A DNA stretch of 64,000 nt, taken from Zygosaccharomyces rouxii (taxonomy: Eukaryota; Ascomycota; Saccharomycetes; Saccharomycetales; Saccharomycetaceae). The stretch's first letter is position 1, and each line of letters opens with the position of its first letter. The stretch is from contig NC_012995.1 in NCBI RefSeq assembly GCF_000026365.1, forward strand, positions 188,501-252,500. Reading direction: 5' to 3'. The translations under genes were made by a program, and so were the position numbers. Below are positions 49,404-60,174 of this stretch, piece after piece. The notes under the pieces are model-generated. The model saw nothing but the letters and a program-made list of their open reading frames with translations, made no database searches and was not told where the DNA came from.

Positions 49404-50033
49404 TTAACAACAACCGTTAGCACTTGAGTTTGTCAAACTCTGTCCCTTTAAATTAACGTTGCCGTTTTCGTTTTGTCCATTAGCAGCACCACCGTCATGT
49501 CTCTGCTGTTGAGCCATGCTATCCTTAATTTGTCTAGCCATGGTTAAAAACGCTTCTTCAACATTTGTAGAATCAAGAGCACTTGTCTCTATGAATGGCA
49601 TTTTATTAGCATCTGCAAATTCCTTAGCCACATCGTATTCTACCACACGCTTATCTTTCAAATCACATTTGTTACCTACAAGTAATTTCAAAACTGTTGA
49701 AGTTGCATAACGATCAATTTCTTGTAACCACATTTTAACACCGTTGAAGGATTCTTGATCAGTAACATCATAAACGATAATAATACCGTGAGAACCTCTG
49801 TAATAAGAAGATGTAATGGTACGGAATCTTTCTTGACCTGCAGTATCCCAAATCTGCAGTTTAACAGTCTTACCATCTAAATCAACAGTTTTAATTTTGA
49901 AATCAACACCAATAGTTGAAATGTAATCGTTTGTATAAGTATCATCGGAGAAACGCAACAGTAGACATGACTTACCAACACCAGAGTTACCGATTAGTAA
50001 TAATTTAAATAGATAATCGTATTCACTGTTCAT
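49404..50033 (-). CDS. YPT1: Rab GTPase Ypt1 (Rab1)
   Basis: The 209-residue small GTPase starts [20 protein letters not shown]. It has P-loop GNSGVGKS at 15-22, a switch I threonine in [18 protein letters not shown] at switch II, NKCDL and ETSALDS for guanine binding, and a C-terminal Cys-Cys for double geranylgeranylation. Ypt1 controls ER-to-Golgi and intra-Golgi traffic and autophagy; it acts with SNAREs such as Bos1, encoded at the window start. Its place beside ACT1 and TUB2 follows the well-known YFL039C-YFL038C-YFL037W cluster. Confidence 0.98.
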   Translation of the reverse strand: MNSEYDYLFKLLLIGNSGVGKSCLLLRFSDDTYTNDYISTIGVDFKIKTVDLDGKTVKLQIWDTAGQERFRTITSSYYRGSHGIIIVYDVTDQESFNGVKMWLQEIDRYATSTVLKLLVGNKCDLKDKRVVEYDVAKEFADANKMPFIETSALDSTNVEEAFLTMARQIKDSMAQQQRHDGGAANGQNENGNVNLKGQSLTNSSANGCC

Positions 50034-50409
50034 TTTGGAATGTAATCAAATTGATCCTGAATCCTTAACGGTTTTAAAGATAATTTATTATAAGATGGGC
50101 CCTTTTCAACTATCTTTTGTCGTGTTTTGTGTATTCCTCCTTATTCTTCGATTGGAGGCTCAGAATACGATGAGAAAACATAATCCGGAAGCCGTTCATA
50201 GTGATGGATAATACCGATTCAAACAATCTAAATGAAATAATGTAATATCCTGTATATAGTTGGTATCTAACGTCAGTGGAATTTTTTTTCTTTGAAGGAA
50301 GTCAGCTCATATGTATATATTACATGAACATCGCTGCAATTTGAAAGAATCAGGATCTAGCGATTCGCAGAACCACATCAACCAATTTTATTCCATACTT
50401 TAGCCTAAT
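50034..50409. other. YPT1 promoter / PER33 3' flank
   Basis: A 376-bp gap between two minus-strand genes. It holds the YPT1 upstream region and TATA-like runs (TGTATATAGT near 50263) close to the PER33 end. I see no RNA gene or strong binding motif. Confidence 0.4.
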
Positions 50410-51192
50410 TTAACATGGTAATCTCCAGAACAATTTACTCACAAATTGTTTATAACCTTGCCATTTGGGGACGAAGTTGGGTAAACTTGAATGCACATAT
50501 GTGTCAATTTTGTAAACGTACTCTCTTGTCAACAACCTTAAAGTTTCACTATGTAAATAGCGCAATTTGAAGAATACCACATAGGTTAACAATGCAATAA
50601 CACTGGCAATTCTCTTGACATTTAGACTTGTTAAAAGTAAAACAATTTCAACCGGCAATCCCAAGAGACCTGAACGTACACCGCACATAATTTCAAATAC
50701 TTGTGCCATCTGTAGAAATTTTTCATTATACCTCTGGATGAAAAATGTGATTCTCTGATTTAATGTATTCTTCAAAATTGGTTGAATTGGTAAGAATGGT
50801 AATAAATTTTCTTTGAAATAGTTACAACAGTGGAAAAGTGCAAATATAACTGGTGAATACAAAGCACCATTTACCATTGAACCTGCCCATGAACAAATGT
50901 AAAGAGTTGCAACCATACAAAAATATTGCAGGTTATCCAATTGTCGTAGTTGTACCAAAAATGTCTGCCTTTTCAGTTGACCACTTTTATAAAACTGATA
51001 AAGTACAATTCCATAAGTGATTGTAACGTAGAATAAAACTCTTGAATAATGATATCTTTGTGAGGATGATGAGAAAAATGAAAGATGAAACCTAATAAAA
51101 TGCCATATCGTCATAAAATGTCCTAAAAACCAGTAAAACTGAGGCTGACGTACACGGAACCTCAGCATATGCATAAAGGGAGAGGCGGCCAT
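50410..51192 (-). CDS. PER33: Per33/Pom33-type ER and nuclear-pore membrane protein (TMEM33 family)
   Basis: From the ATG at 51192 the protein has 260 residues (MAASPFMHMLRFRVRQPQFY and on); a longer reading upstream would need a non-ATG start. The QPQFYWFLGH motif and four hydrophobic segments in the first 200 residues, followed by a conserved amphipathic C-terminal part (LRYLHSETLRLLTREY), fit the Pom33/Per33/TMEM33 family. Yeast Per33 lies in the ER and at nuclear pores, and its paralog Pom33 aids pore distribution. Location at YLR064W position supports PER33. Divergent from TUB2. Confidence 0.88.
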   Translation of the reverse strand: MAASPFMHMLRFRVRQPQFYWFLGHFMTIWHFIRFHLSFFSSSSQRYHYSRVLFYVTITYGIVLYQFYKSGQLKRQTFLVQLRQLDNLQYFCMVATLYICSWAGSMVNGALYSPVIFALFHCCNYFKENLLPFLPIQPILKNTLNQRITFFIQRYNEKFLQMAQVFEIMCGVRSGLLGLPVEIVLLLTSLNVKRIASVIALLTYVVFFKLRYLHSETLRLLTREYVYKIDTYVHSSLPNFVPKWQGYKQFVSKLFWRLPC

Positions 51193-51880
51193 GATGGATG
51201 GAAATGGAAATGCTATCAATTTTTTTAATTCTTATGTTCTATACTTTTGGAATTTTTATTTTTTTCAAACTTCTTCTATCTTACAACTATTGACCTTTTA
51301 AACTTAAAAGTAACCAAACGTTTGAAAACCTTTTTGATAACGAACTTCTTCAAATAAAATATTTCTCTGATGATTCCTGATAGTGAAAAATTCTTGGTAA
51401 AAAACAATTGTTTTCTTTAACCTTCCCCGTCTCACACTCTTTTTATCAATATTATTGAACTACCAATTTGATCAGGTTGTTAAATTTGTCGTTGTTTGAT
51501 GTCAGATCCGTTAGCGTAATGGAAGTCTAATTTCACTGCGTAGGAATTCGCTAGAAAAAAATGAGAAAGGGTGTCATTGTCTACGTATAACGTTATAAAT
51601 ATTACACGTGACTTAAACTTCCACACTTATGATACATACGTATATAGTGACTACTACATTTAGCCTCTAGAGCACGTGATAAGATTAACATCCGAATCGG
51701 GTAACACAAAAACATTATATATCATGTAAGACGAAAACAGACTCGCGAAGAGTTTCGTTGTTTACTCGAATCCACAACGGATTGAATCGAATAACTTGAA
51801 CATGTAAGGACAAAGAAGTGTAAAAGATTAAGGTTACCTGCTACTAGATACTTTGAGCCGTCTATTCGAGGATATACCAA
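51193..51880. promoter_or_regulatory. Divergent PER33/TUB2 promoter with Reb1 and CACGTG sites
   Basis: The 688-bp region has CACGTG at 51605-51610 and 51673-51678 and a Reb1 site (CGGGTAA, 51698-51704), clustered 175-275 bp before TUB2. Both E-boxes are followed by A or AT, as in Cbf1 sites (CACGTGA). A/T-rich tracts lie nearer PER33. No gene is supported. Confidence 0.6.
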
Positions 51881-53297
51881 ATGAGAGAAATTGTATGTTA
51901 GCATCATCTAAAACCAATGCTCCTTTTTTATTCTAGTTTACTAACGTCGAATTATTTAGATCCACATTTCCACCGGTCAGTGTGGTAACCAAATAGGTGC
52001 CGCCTTTTGGGAAACCATCTGTGGCGAACATGGTCTTGATTTTAATGGTAACTACCATGGAACTGAAGATATACAAAGAGCACGTTTAGGCGTCTATTTT
52101 AATGAAGCATCATCAGGTAAATGGGTTCCACGTTCTGTTAACGTCGATTTAGAACCCGGTACGATTGATGCTGTCAGAAATTCAAATATTGGAAGTTTGT
52201 TCCGTCCTGATAATCACATCTGTGGTCAAAGCTCTGCTGGCAACGTTTGGGCTAAAGGTCACTACACTGAAGGTGCCGAATTGGTCGATTCTGTGATGGA
52301 TGTGGTTAGGCGTGAAGCTGAAAGCAGTGATTCTTTACAAGGTTTCCAAATTACACATTCACTGGGTGGTGGTACTGGTTCTGGTATGGGTACACTATTA
52401 ATTTCCAAAATCAGAGAAGAATTTCCAGATCGTATGATGGCAACTTTTTCAGTTATGCCATCAAAGACTTCTGATACAGTTGTAGAACCATATAATGCAA
52501 CACTTTCAGTTCATCAGTTGGTGGAGCATTCTGATGAAACTTTTTGCATTGATAACGAAGCATTGTACAAAATTTGCCAAAATACTTTGAAATTATCACA
52601 ACCTTCTTACACAGATCTTAACAACTTAGTTTCCGGCGTGATGTCAGGTGTCACCACATCTTTAAGATATCCAGGTCAATTAAATTCCGATTTGAGAAAA
52701 TTGGCTGTCAACTTAGTTCCATTCCCACGTCTTCATTTCTTTATGGTTGGTTATGCACCTTTAACCGCTGCTGGTTCTCAATCGTTTAGATCTTTAACTG
52801 TACCAGAATTGACTCAACAGATGTTTGATGCCAAAAATATGATGGCTGCATCAGATCCAAGAACAGGCCGTTATTTAACCGTCGCAGCCTTTTTCCGTGG
52901 TAAGGTTTCCGTTAAAGAAGTTGAAGATGAAATGCATAAAGTTCAAACTAGAAATTCTTCATATTTTGTCGAATGGATTCCAAATAACGTTCAAACTGCA
53001 GTATGTTCAGTGGCTCCAGAAGGTCTTGATATGGCCGGTACTTTTATCGGTAATTCAACCTCAATTCAAGAGTTATTTAAAAGAGTGGGTGATCAATTTT
53101 CAGCAATGTTTAAAAGAAAGGCATTTTTGCATTGGTACACAAGTGAAGGTATGGATGAAATGGAATTTTCTGAAGCTGAGTCTAACATGAACGATCTTGT
53201 CAGTGAATACCAACAGTACCAAGAAGCTACAGTTGAAGAAGATGGTGACATTGATTACGCCGCAGAAGATCAACCAGTAGCAGAAAATTTCGAATAA
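51881..53297 (+). CDS. TUB2: Beta-tubulin, spliced (51881-51892 joined to 51960-53297)
   Basis: Exon 1 encodes MREI and exon 2 continues [20 protein letters not shown], giving 449 residues. The GTP-binding [12 protein letters not shown] motif, the [16 protein letters not shown] block and the [20 protein letters not shown] tail are intact. An in-frame codon is missing in the usually invariant SVxPSPK segment (here SVMPSK). Other normally conserved sites also differ: [12 protein letters not shown] where S. cerevisiae has DNYIFGQSSAGN, and YKIC for YDIC. The acidic tail is short and ends AENFE. Beta-tubulin pairs with alpha-tubulin in spindle microtubules. This is the only copy visible; position matches YFL037W between YPT1 and RPO41. 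Confidence 0.96.
51893..51959 (+). other. TUB2 spliceosomal intron (67 nt)
   Basis: Donor GTATGT at 51893-51898, branch point TACTAAC at 51939-51945 and acceptor AG at 51958-51959. It interrupts after codon 4 (MREI). S. cerevisiae TUB2 has no intron, but filamentous fungal beta-tubulin genes typically have one at this codon, so it is probably an ancestral intron kept here. Confidence 0.93.
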
Positions 53298-53828
53298 TAA
53301 AATCCACTCACTCAAGCACGATCAACCATAAAAAGAGATAGCGTTATGCATAACTTTCCGCTTCCATTTTCCGCCGCAAAGATGTTTTTTTTTTTTTTTT
53401 CCTATTGTTATTACTACTATTTCTATTTCTTGGCTTTTTCCTTTTCTAATTGCGAAATAAATGATACCTCAGTATACATTGAAAAGAATATGTGTATACT
53501 TCCTTTTTTTTAATATAATTTTACCCCCTTCAACTATTGCAATTTTATTTACAATATTACTCTTGGATACTGTGAGCTCGTGTAATCCCCATCTCATCTC
53601 GTAGCTCATCGCTCTATATATTACTATGTACGAACATCGACTATATTGGAAAGGCGCATGAAAAATTTCAGAATAATGGTTATGCAGACTAATAGTCTCG
53701 GTTAAAAAGATAACCAAGAGTTCTTCAGTGGGATAAATAAGGTGCCAGGAGCTTTGATAAATCTATTCAGTAGCTTCAGAAAAGGGTAACATTTTTACTT
53801 CCTGTCTTTTGATAGATTCCTGTACATA
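53298..53828. promoter_or_regulatory. TUB2 3' flank and RPO41 promoter, with PAC-like element
   Basis: A T16 run at 53385-53400 follows TUB2. AGCTCATCGC at 53603-53612 is a reverse PAC motif (GCGATGAGCT) about 220 bp before RPO41, next to a TATATA at 53615-53620. CATCTCATCTC pentamers precede it. PAC control of a mitochondrial RNA polymerase would be a link to growth-regulated genes but is only inferred. No gene is supported. Confidence 0.5.
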
Positions 53829-56800
53829 ATGCTAAGGTTACCCACTAGAACAATACGAAAGTCATCGCTTATACCCAAGAGGCTAATCTCTTTGAAGGGG
53901 TCTCATTTACATAAACCAGCTTCAGAACTGGTTTCAAATGCATCATCCTCAAATTCTGGAGTTGGTCAAGGTTTAGGTTTCATGAAATCTTCACAAATTA
54001 GTATGTCTCCAGGTTTTGATCCATTTGATAGATCTCATGCCGCCGCTTTGAACCAAACTACTCAATCAAGAGATGTTATGCAATTGTGGTCACTTTTAGA
54101 AGCATGTCTTTGTTCCAAATATTATAATAGAGCATTTTCCATTTTACAATCGCTTTACATGGTCGGACCTCATAGACCATATTTTATAGATGATTACAAC
54201 ATGTACTTGGAAAGTTTAGTGGAAAATGGAATAATGACATCCATAAGTCAGTTGGATAAAAAATTATCTGATGATTTACAAAATACTTTTAGAGATGTGG
54301 ATTATAACGATAGGACATTAGCCATCATGGTACACCATGCTATAAAATATGACCATTTACAATCTGAGACCCAAAATCATTTAAAGATTTATTTCAGGAT
54401 GAGTGTTGGGGGTATTAAAAGCATACTTTCTCACGTCAACGTTTTAACAGTATCAGATTATGCCGCATTGCATGCAGATTTAAAAATGATTAATCTTAAT
54501 GATGTACCTGAAGCCGTAAGGCCTTTATTAGAAAACAGAGCCCAAGAAAGGAAAAAATTAGCTCAAGAAGAGTTGGCTACCCTAGAGGAAAATAAAGGTA
54601 GTGTTGATGGAAACCCCTTAGCCGCCAATGACCATAAAGTGGAAGATGACCAAAATAAATCTATTTTCAGTTTAGATCAAGAGGTGAAACCACTGGAGAA
54701 AGATGCAACTACTTTAAAGGCGGTAGACACCTTAAACATGAGAGTTGTTAGACATGCTCTTCTAGGTCTTTCATTAAATGAGACCCAAAGGGAACAAATC
54801 TTGAAGTTTAATTTTGACGCCAGTAGTAATTTGTTAAACATGGATGATAACAGGTCTTTAGATTTCTTCGAAATTTATCGTTCTTTATCGAATGAAGAGG
54901 ATAGGTCCAAATTCGAAAAGGCTTTAGACGATTTTAACCAAGAAAGACAACGTGCTTTGGAGAATCGTGCCACCGATGCGGCTAAGGAACGCTGGAAGCA
55001 CGATTTTGAAGAGGCAAAAGCCAGAGGTGATATATCTATCGAAAAGAGATTAAACGTGAAATTATGGCAGTGGTACAGTGCTATGTTACCATTAGTGAAA
55101 GAAGAAGTCAAATTATGTTCTCAAGTTTTTGATGGTTATGCTAACGAAAAGAAAAATGCATCAAAGGAGGACGCTAAACAAGAGAGGGCTAGATTAGATT
55201 ATGGTCCATACCTCTCATTAGTGGATCCCGAAAAGATGTGCGTCATTACCATCTTAGAATTGTTAAAATTAAATTCAACTGGTGGTATCATTGAGGGTAT
55301 GAGAACTGCTAGAGCTGTTATTTCTGTTGGTAAAGCCATCGAGATGGAGTTTAGATCTGAACAGTTACTAAAGAGTGAATCACAAGCCTTTAGAGACCTT
55401 GGTAAGAATTCACATGAACTCAAGAAGTACTTACAGAGGGCAAAATCAACTTTCAGATCCATGAAGATTGAGGAAAATAAAATCATGTGGCCTCAAGCGG
55501 CTCGTGCAAAGATTGGCTCTATTTTGATTTCCATGTTAATCCATGTCAGTAAAGTCGAAGTGGAAGGTGTAGATCCCGTTACTAAACAAAAAGTTTACGG
55601 TGAAGCGCCCGCATTTGCCCATGGTTACCAATATCACAATGGGTCCAAATTGGGGGTTCTGAAGATTCACAGATCTTTGGTGCATCAACTAAATGGTGAG
55701 CGATTAGTTGCCTCTGTCCAGCCCCAACTCTTACCCATGTTGGTTAAGCCAAGACCTTGGAAGAATTGGAAATCTGGTGGTTATTACTACACTCAATCTA
55801 CTTTGATCAGATCTAAAGATTCTCCAGAACAAATTGCATACTTGAAAGCAGTATCGGACGCAACTGCTATTAATACTGTGTATGATGGTTTGAATGTTCT
55901 TGGTGAAACTCCATGGACGGTCAATAGACCCCTTTTCGAAGTTATGTCCAAGGTTTGGAACAGTGGTAAACCATTCCTAGATATTCCTGGAGTACAAGAG
56001 AAATTGACACTGCTACCACCACCACCAAGAGAAGCCGATCCATCGGTACATAGGGAATGGAAACTGAAGAATAAAGAACTTGCCAACAGGTTTTCCAGTA
56101 ATAGATCTACTAGATGCGATTCGAATTATAAACTGGAAATAGCTAGGGCATTCTTAGGTGAGAAGTTTTATTTCCCACATAATCTGGATTTCAGAGGTCG
56201 TGCTTATCCATTGTCACCTCATTTCAACCACTTGGGTAATGACATGAGTAGAGGTCTGTTACTATTCTGGAATGGTAAACGTCTTGGTCCTCAAGGTCTA
56301 AAGTGGTTGAAAGTCCATTTGTCTAACTTGTTTGGTTTTGATAAGGCATCTCTACTTGAAAGAGTTCAATTTGCCGATGAACACATTGATGATATCAAAC
56401 AAAGTGCTCAAGATCCTTTGAAAGAAGATGCGTGGTGGATGAAGGCTGAAAAACCATGGCAAGCTTTGGCTACATGCATGGAATTGAACGATGCTATGAA
56501 ATTGGATAATCCCGAAGATTTCATCTCTCATCAACCAGTGCATCAAGATGGTACCTGCAACGGTCTTCAGCACTACGCAGCTCTAGGGGGGGATATTGAT
56601 GGTGCCACGCAAGTTAATTTGGTACCCAATGACCGTCCTCAAGATGTCTATGCACATGTTGCCAAATTAGTAATTGCCAGACTAGAAATTGCCGCTGCTA
56701 AGGGTGACGAAGTCGCGATGATTTTGAAGGATAAAATTACAAGAAAGGTGGTTAAACAAACTGTGATGACAAACGTGTACGGTGTTACCTATGTGGGGGC

Positions 56801-57764
56801 TACTTTCCAAATTGACAAGCAACTTTCTAACATTTTTGAAGATCGTAAGTATTCCTTGGAACTTTCGAAATACTTAACGAAACATGTATTTGGAGCCGTT
56901 CGTGAGCTTTTCCAAGGTGCTCATTTAATTCAAGATTGGCTTGGTGAGTGTGCCAAAAGGATTTCCAAGTCCATTAGATTGGATGTGGATGAAAAATCTT
57001 TCAAAAATGGTAATAAACCTGACTTCATGACCTCAGTCATCTGGACTACACCATTAGGTTTACCAATCGTTCAACCTTATCGTGAAACGAGTAAGAAACA
57101 GGTGACTACCAATTTACAAACCGTTTTCATCAGTGATCCTTTTGGAGTAAATCCAGTGAATGCTAGAAGACAAAAGGCAGGTTTCCCACCAAATTTTATC
57201 CATTCTCTCGATGCTTCTCACATGTTATTATCCGCAGCGGAATGTGGTAGAAATGGCCTGGATTTTGCATCTGTTCACGATTCATACTGGACGCATGCCT
57301 GTGATGTGGATAACATGAACGTTTTCTTAAGAGAACAATTCATCAGATTACATGAAGTTGATCTAATTGAAAGATTAAAGGATGAATTCGATGAGCGTTA
57401 CAAAAATTACGTACAAATAGCCAAAGTGGAAAGAACATCTGAATTGGCAAAACAAATTATGGCGGTAAGAGCTCAATTATCCAAAGAACTAGGTAGACAA
57501 GCAACGTTGTCGGATGAAATCTTCATGGAAAAGAGAAGGATTCAAATGCTGCAATCAGAAGATCCTAACGAAGTAGCAAAAGGTGAAAACATGGTTACCA
57601 CAGTTTCCTTGGTGGAAGCAACTGGAAGCATTGAAGATATCGAATCCAAGAAGTCAGATGCAAGCACACTAGTAATTTTAACACCACTAAGGTTACCCCA
57701 AATACCACCAAAAGGAAATTTCGATGTGAGAGAATTGAAAAACAGCAAGTACTTCTTCTCTTGA
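53829..57764 (+). CDS. RPO41: Mitochondrial RNA polymerase Rpo41
   Basis: The 1311-residue single-subunit polymerase (yeast: 1351) has a presequence (about 1-25, rich in R, K and S), an N-terminal extension with a helical PPR-like region and the T7-type polymerase core. Palm motif A is [18 protein letters not shown] with Asp907, the fingers/motif B is [14 protein letters not shown] at about 972-985, and motif C is HDSYWTH with Asp1151. These hold the two catalytic metal aspartates and the nucleotide-binding lysine. The enzyme transcribes mtDNA with Mtf1 and primes replication. Position matches YFL036W. The C-terminal tail beyond the core is Glu/Lys-rich and ends KYFFS. Confidence 0.98.
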   Translation: MLRLPTRTIRKSSLIPKRLISLKGSHLHKPASELVSNASSSNSGVGQGLGFMKSSQISMSPGFDPFDRSHAAALNQTTQSRDVMQLWSLLEACLCSKYYNRAFSILQSLYMVGPHRPYFIDDYNMYLESLVENGIMTSISQLDKKLSDDLQNTFRDVDYNDRTLAIMVHHAIKYDHLQSETQNHLKIYFRMSVGGIKSILSHVNVLTVSDYAALHADLKMINLNDVPEAVRPLLENRAQERKKLAQEELATLEENKGSVDGNPLAANDHKVEDDQNKSIFSLDQEVKPLEKDATTLKAVDTLNMRVVRHALLGLSLNETQREQILKFNFDASSNLLNMDDNRSLDFFEIYRSLSNEEDRSKFEKALDDFNQERQRALENRATDAAKERWKHDFEEAKARGDISIEKRLNVKLWQWYSAMLPLVKEEVKLCSQVFDGYANEKKNASKEDAKQERARLDYGPYLSLVDPEKMCVITILELLKLNSTGGIIEGMRTARAVISVGKAIEMEFRSEQLLKSESQAFRDLGKNSHELKKYLQRAKSTFRSMKIEENKIMWPQAARAKIGSILISMLIHVSKVEVEGVDPVTKQKVYGEAPAFAHGYQYHNGSKLGVLKIHRSLVHQLNGERLVASVQPQLLPMLVKPRPWKNWKSGGYYYTQSTLIRSKDSPEQIAYLKAVSDATAINTVYDGLNVLGETPWTVNRPLFEVMSKVWNSGKPFLDIPGVQEKLTLLPPPPREADPSVHREWKLKNKELANRFSSNRSTRCDSNYKLEIARAFLGEKFYFPHNLDFRGRAYPLSPHFNHLGNDMSRGLLLFWNGKRLGPQGLKWLKVHLSNLFGFDKASLLERVQFADEHIDDIKQSAQDPLKEDAWWMKAEKPWQALATCMELNDAMKLDNPEDFISHQPVHQDGTCNGLQHYAALGGDIDGATQVNLVPNDRPQDVYAHVAKLVIARLEIAAAKGDEVAMILKDKITRKVVKQTVMTNVYGVTYVGATFQIDKQLSNIFEDRKYSLELSKYLTKHVFGAVRELFQGAHLIQDWLGECAKRISKSIRLDVDEKSFKNGNKPDFMTSVIWTTPLGLPIVQPYRETSKKQVTTNLQTVFISDPFGVNPVNARRQKAGFPPNFIHSLDASHMLLSAAECGRNGLDFASVHDSYWTHACDVDNMNVFLREQFIRLHEVDLIERLKDEFDERYKNYVQIAKVERTSELAKQIMAVRAQLSKELGRQATLSDEIFMEKRRIQMLQSEDPNEVAKGENMVTTVSLVEATGSIEDIESKKSDASTLVILTPLRLPQIPPKGNFDVRELKNSKYFFS

Positions 57765-58037
57765 GCAGCAAGAACAGAAATAACAACAATAATTACCCAA
57801 ATGGACGGATTTTTTTTTTTTTTTTCTTCAAGGAGTTAGGTTTTAATGATACATGGGGGTCCTCGAATTCATTAATTCGAGGAAACGATTAATATGTACG
57901 TATTCTCGAAATTTAATAGATCTTGTATATACATGGGAAATGCGATACAGTAATAGTAATTTTTTCCCCCGCTTTCTTTAATAACGAAGAAATAGAAGAA
58001 ACTCAAAACAAAGATGCCATTATATATATACATTATA
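57765..58037. other. Convergent RPO41/MOB2 intergenic
   Basis: The 273-bp gap between two convergent stop codons contains T-rich runs (57811-57825) and a short inverted repeat CCTCGAATTCATTAATTCGAGG at 57862-57883 (8-bp arms around a 6-base centre). It probably carries 3'-end signals for both genes. Confidence 0.5.
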
Positions 58038-58892
58038 TTAAATGATTTTACCTTGAAATTCCATATTTTCAATCAACGGTAGTAACGGGTACATCTCTTT
58101 CCTATCAATTATATTAAACTCCTTAGAAAAACTGATAAAATGGGCAAAAAATGAGTTCCAATGTGCTTCTAGGGAAAGATGTATAATTTTATCAAAATGA
58201 TGATGATAGATGTTCGCAAAAATCCTAAACATTTGGACCATTATTCTTTGAACGTCTCTTAGAAACATTTGTGGAAATGGAATGTTATTCTTTGTTGGGA
58301 ATAAATTTTTATCGTTAACTTTATTATCGATCCACGTTAGTGCCAAATCGATATATTGTGAAGCCGGTAGTGAAACTTGTCTATTATTAGCATCTAACCA
58401 GAGATAATCAGTGTGAGGTCCAGCATTCATCGTTGGATATGCATCTGGTGTCACGTATTCCGCAATGACTCCATAGAATTGATTCAAGTTTGTGAAAAAT
58501 TCAAAAACGTTGAGGGCAATCCATTCACCAATATCCACGTATTTAGGCAACTGCACTATAGTCTTGAATGAGCCTTTAACTAATGCTGTTCTGACAAATG
58601 GTTCACTTAAAAACATTACCTGTTGAGATTCCGGCCTCTCAGGCGATGAAGAATTATTGTAATTATTATTACCACTATACAGGGACGACTGTGGTTGAGA
58701 TTGTTGTAAACTGTGCTGGGAATGCCTCGAAGGTGAATGATTTTTACGTAGTGATAACTTCGAACTACTGCTATGCGGACTAGAATAGATCGTATTCATA
58801 GGTGCGGGAGAACCAGTATTCCCCATATTATTATTAGTATGCTTATTCTTTTTGGAATTCCTACCGAACCCCTTGAAGTTAAAGAATGACAT
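58038..58892 (-). CDS. MOB2: Mob2 kinase activator (Cbk1 partner), intronless
   Basis: The 284-residue protein begins MSFFNFKGFGRNSKKNKHTN, has a Ser/Gln/Asn-rich spacer (about 20-85) and the Mob/phocein domain from FLSEPFVRTALVKGSFKTIV to the end. The HHHFDKIIHLSLEAHWNSFF block is intact. Mob2 binds and activates the NDR kinase Cbk1 in the RAM pathway, which drives Ace2-dependent daughter expression and polar growth. In S. cerevisiae MOB2 (YFL034C-B) is split by an intron near its start; here the frame is continuous. The C-terminus lacks the last two residues of the yeast protein (ends GKII). Confidence 0.95.
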   Translation of the reverse strand: MSFFNFKGFGRNSKKNKHTNNNMGNTGSPAPMNTIYSSPHSSSSKLSLRKNHSPSRHSQHSLQQSQPQSSLYSGNNNYNNSSSPERPESQQVMFLSEPFVRTALVKGSFKTIVQLPKYVDIGEWIALNVFEFFTNLNQFYGVIAEYVTPDAYPTMNAGPHTDYLWLDANNRQVSLPASQYIDLALTWIDNKVNDKNLFPTKNNIPFPQMFLRDVQRIMVQMFRIFANIYHHHFDKIIHLSLEAHWNSFFAHFISFSKEFNIIDRKEMYPLLPLIENMEFQGKII

Positions 58893-59105
58893 GGTGTAAA
58901 TATTGATTGTTGTCTAGCAAATGATCTTAACCCTTACAAAAACTTTAACAACTCTTGCAATCCTCTTATTCTATTCCCTTTCTCATTGACTGATCATTAG
59001 TACATTATTCGGTTTAAAGTTTAAAGTTTCCCAATGGTAGTGGATTCACATATAAAACACTTCGTACAATATGATAAATAGAGCTCATCTCATCGGAGTT
59101 TTTAT

Positions 59106-60017
59106 TCACAACTTTCTATATAGTCGATAGAAGCATCTCATATTTTCCAATTTCAATGGATAGTCCATATCCGGATCACCACGGTACCATATGCTGTCCG
59201 ATTGATCAACTAGGGTCCAGTTTCCGTGATTATCTTGACCCCTTTTACCAAGTAGTACGGTATCGATAAGGAACTGAATAGGGAACTTCTTGGAACCCAC
59301 AGTTATGTGCGAATACGATCCTGCACTCTCTGTGATCAGTAATAAACACCCCCGTTGGCAGTGGGTGGTTAACGACTGTAAAAATTTTATACTGCCGGAT
59401 TTATCTTGAGAGAACAACTCGTTGGTGGTGAAAAGTAAGGTTATGAGATTCAGCTGGTTCAATTGCAATTGCCCAGGGTCCATCTTGAGAATATCATTTG
59501 ATGTAAACTCCATATTACAAAACCGTGATTGACCGTTGTAGAGCCAGTTGGTATTAATTTGATCCTGAAGTCTGCTGACAACATTAGTCCAATCGTAGAT
59601 ATCCACTAGATGGATTTGAAGACCTTCGTTTGACGGTGTACGTACATGTCTTGACGGTGTGAAAAGACTAGCTAAGGCTACTAATTCACCACCTGCACCT
59701 CCACCAACGCATAGCACTCTCTGATCACCGCCCTGCAATTGGCATCGTACCACCTGGTTAATAGGTTCCAGTTGAGCAAAAAGTGATGTATATGCTACTG
59801 CTCTTGCTGGTGACCACCGACAACAATATGCGACTCTTTTAGCATTATCGTCAAATGCAGCTGTATAGTCTCGATTGTAAAGATCAGACTTGACCTTCTG
59901 TACTAATTCTCTAACGTTGGCTAGATCTTCATACAATTCATGGCTGAAGGTTCTTTTGAATAGATCAATTACCTCCTGCGGTGGGAGAGTATCCCCATGA
60001 TGTACTGGCAAAGACAT
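59106..60017 (-). CDS. BMT6: Bmt6, 25S rRNA m3U methyltransferase
   Basis: The 303-residue protein has a Rossmann-type SAM-binding motif, VLCVGGGAGGELVALASLF, at about 101-119, followed by IHLVDIYDWTNVV (acidic end of strand 2) and a QLNQLNLITLLFTTNELF region. This fits the Bmt5/Bmt6-like class that methylates uridine in 25S rRNA; yeast Bmt6 (YLR063W) makes m3U2843. Length is slightly shorter than the yeast protein. The product assignment relies on position next to RPL22 and MOB2 plus the motif. Confidence 0.82.
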   Translation of the reverse strand: MSLPVHHGDTLPPQEVIDLFKRTFSHELYEDLANVRELVQKVKSDLYNRDYTAAFDDNAKRVAYCCRWSPARAVAYTSLFAQLEPINQVVRCQLQGGDQRVLCVGGGAGGELVALASLFTPSRHVRTPSNEGLQIHLVDIYDWTNVVSRLQDQINTNWLYNGQSRFCNMEFTSNDILKMDPGQLQLNQLNLITLLFTTNELFSQDKSGSIKFLQSLTTHCQRGCLLLITESAGSYSHITVGSKKFPIQFLIDTVLLGKRGQDNHGNWTLVDQSDSIWYRGDPDMDYPLKLENMRCFYRLYRKL

Positions 60018-60174
60018 GTGTTGATTTCCTCCCGCTTATTGAAAGTGAAGCGTTAAGAGTAGGTATTTCGATTAAAATTCAAACCTCAAAACCGTTCCCT
60101 ATTATACAGAGTGAATACATTAATTAAAAAAAAATGACTATAATAATTTGTCTATTACACGCAAACTAATGCAT

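Noticed and set aside
51193..51219. 9-codon N-terminal extension of PER33
   Set aside because: It would need a TTG start; the ATG at 51192 is a normal yeast start just before the conserved domain.
54875..57789. Minus-strand open frames within RPO41
   Set aside because: Short, no domains, and fully overlapped by a strongly conserved polymerase gene.
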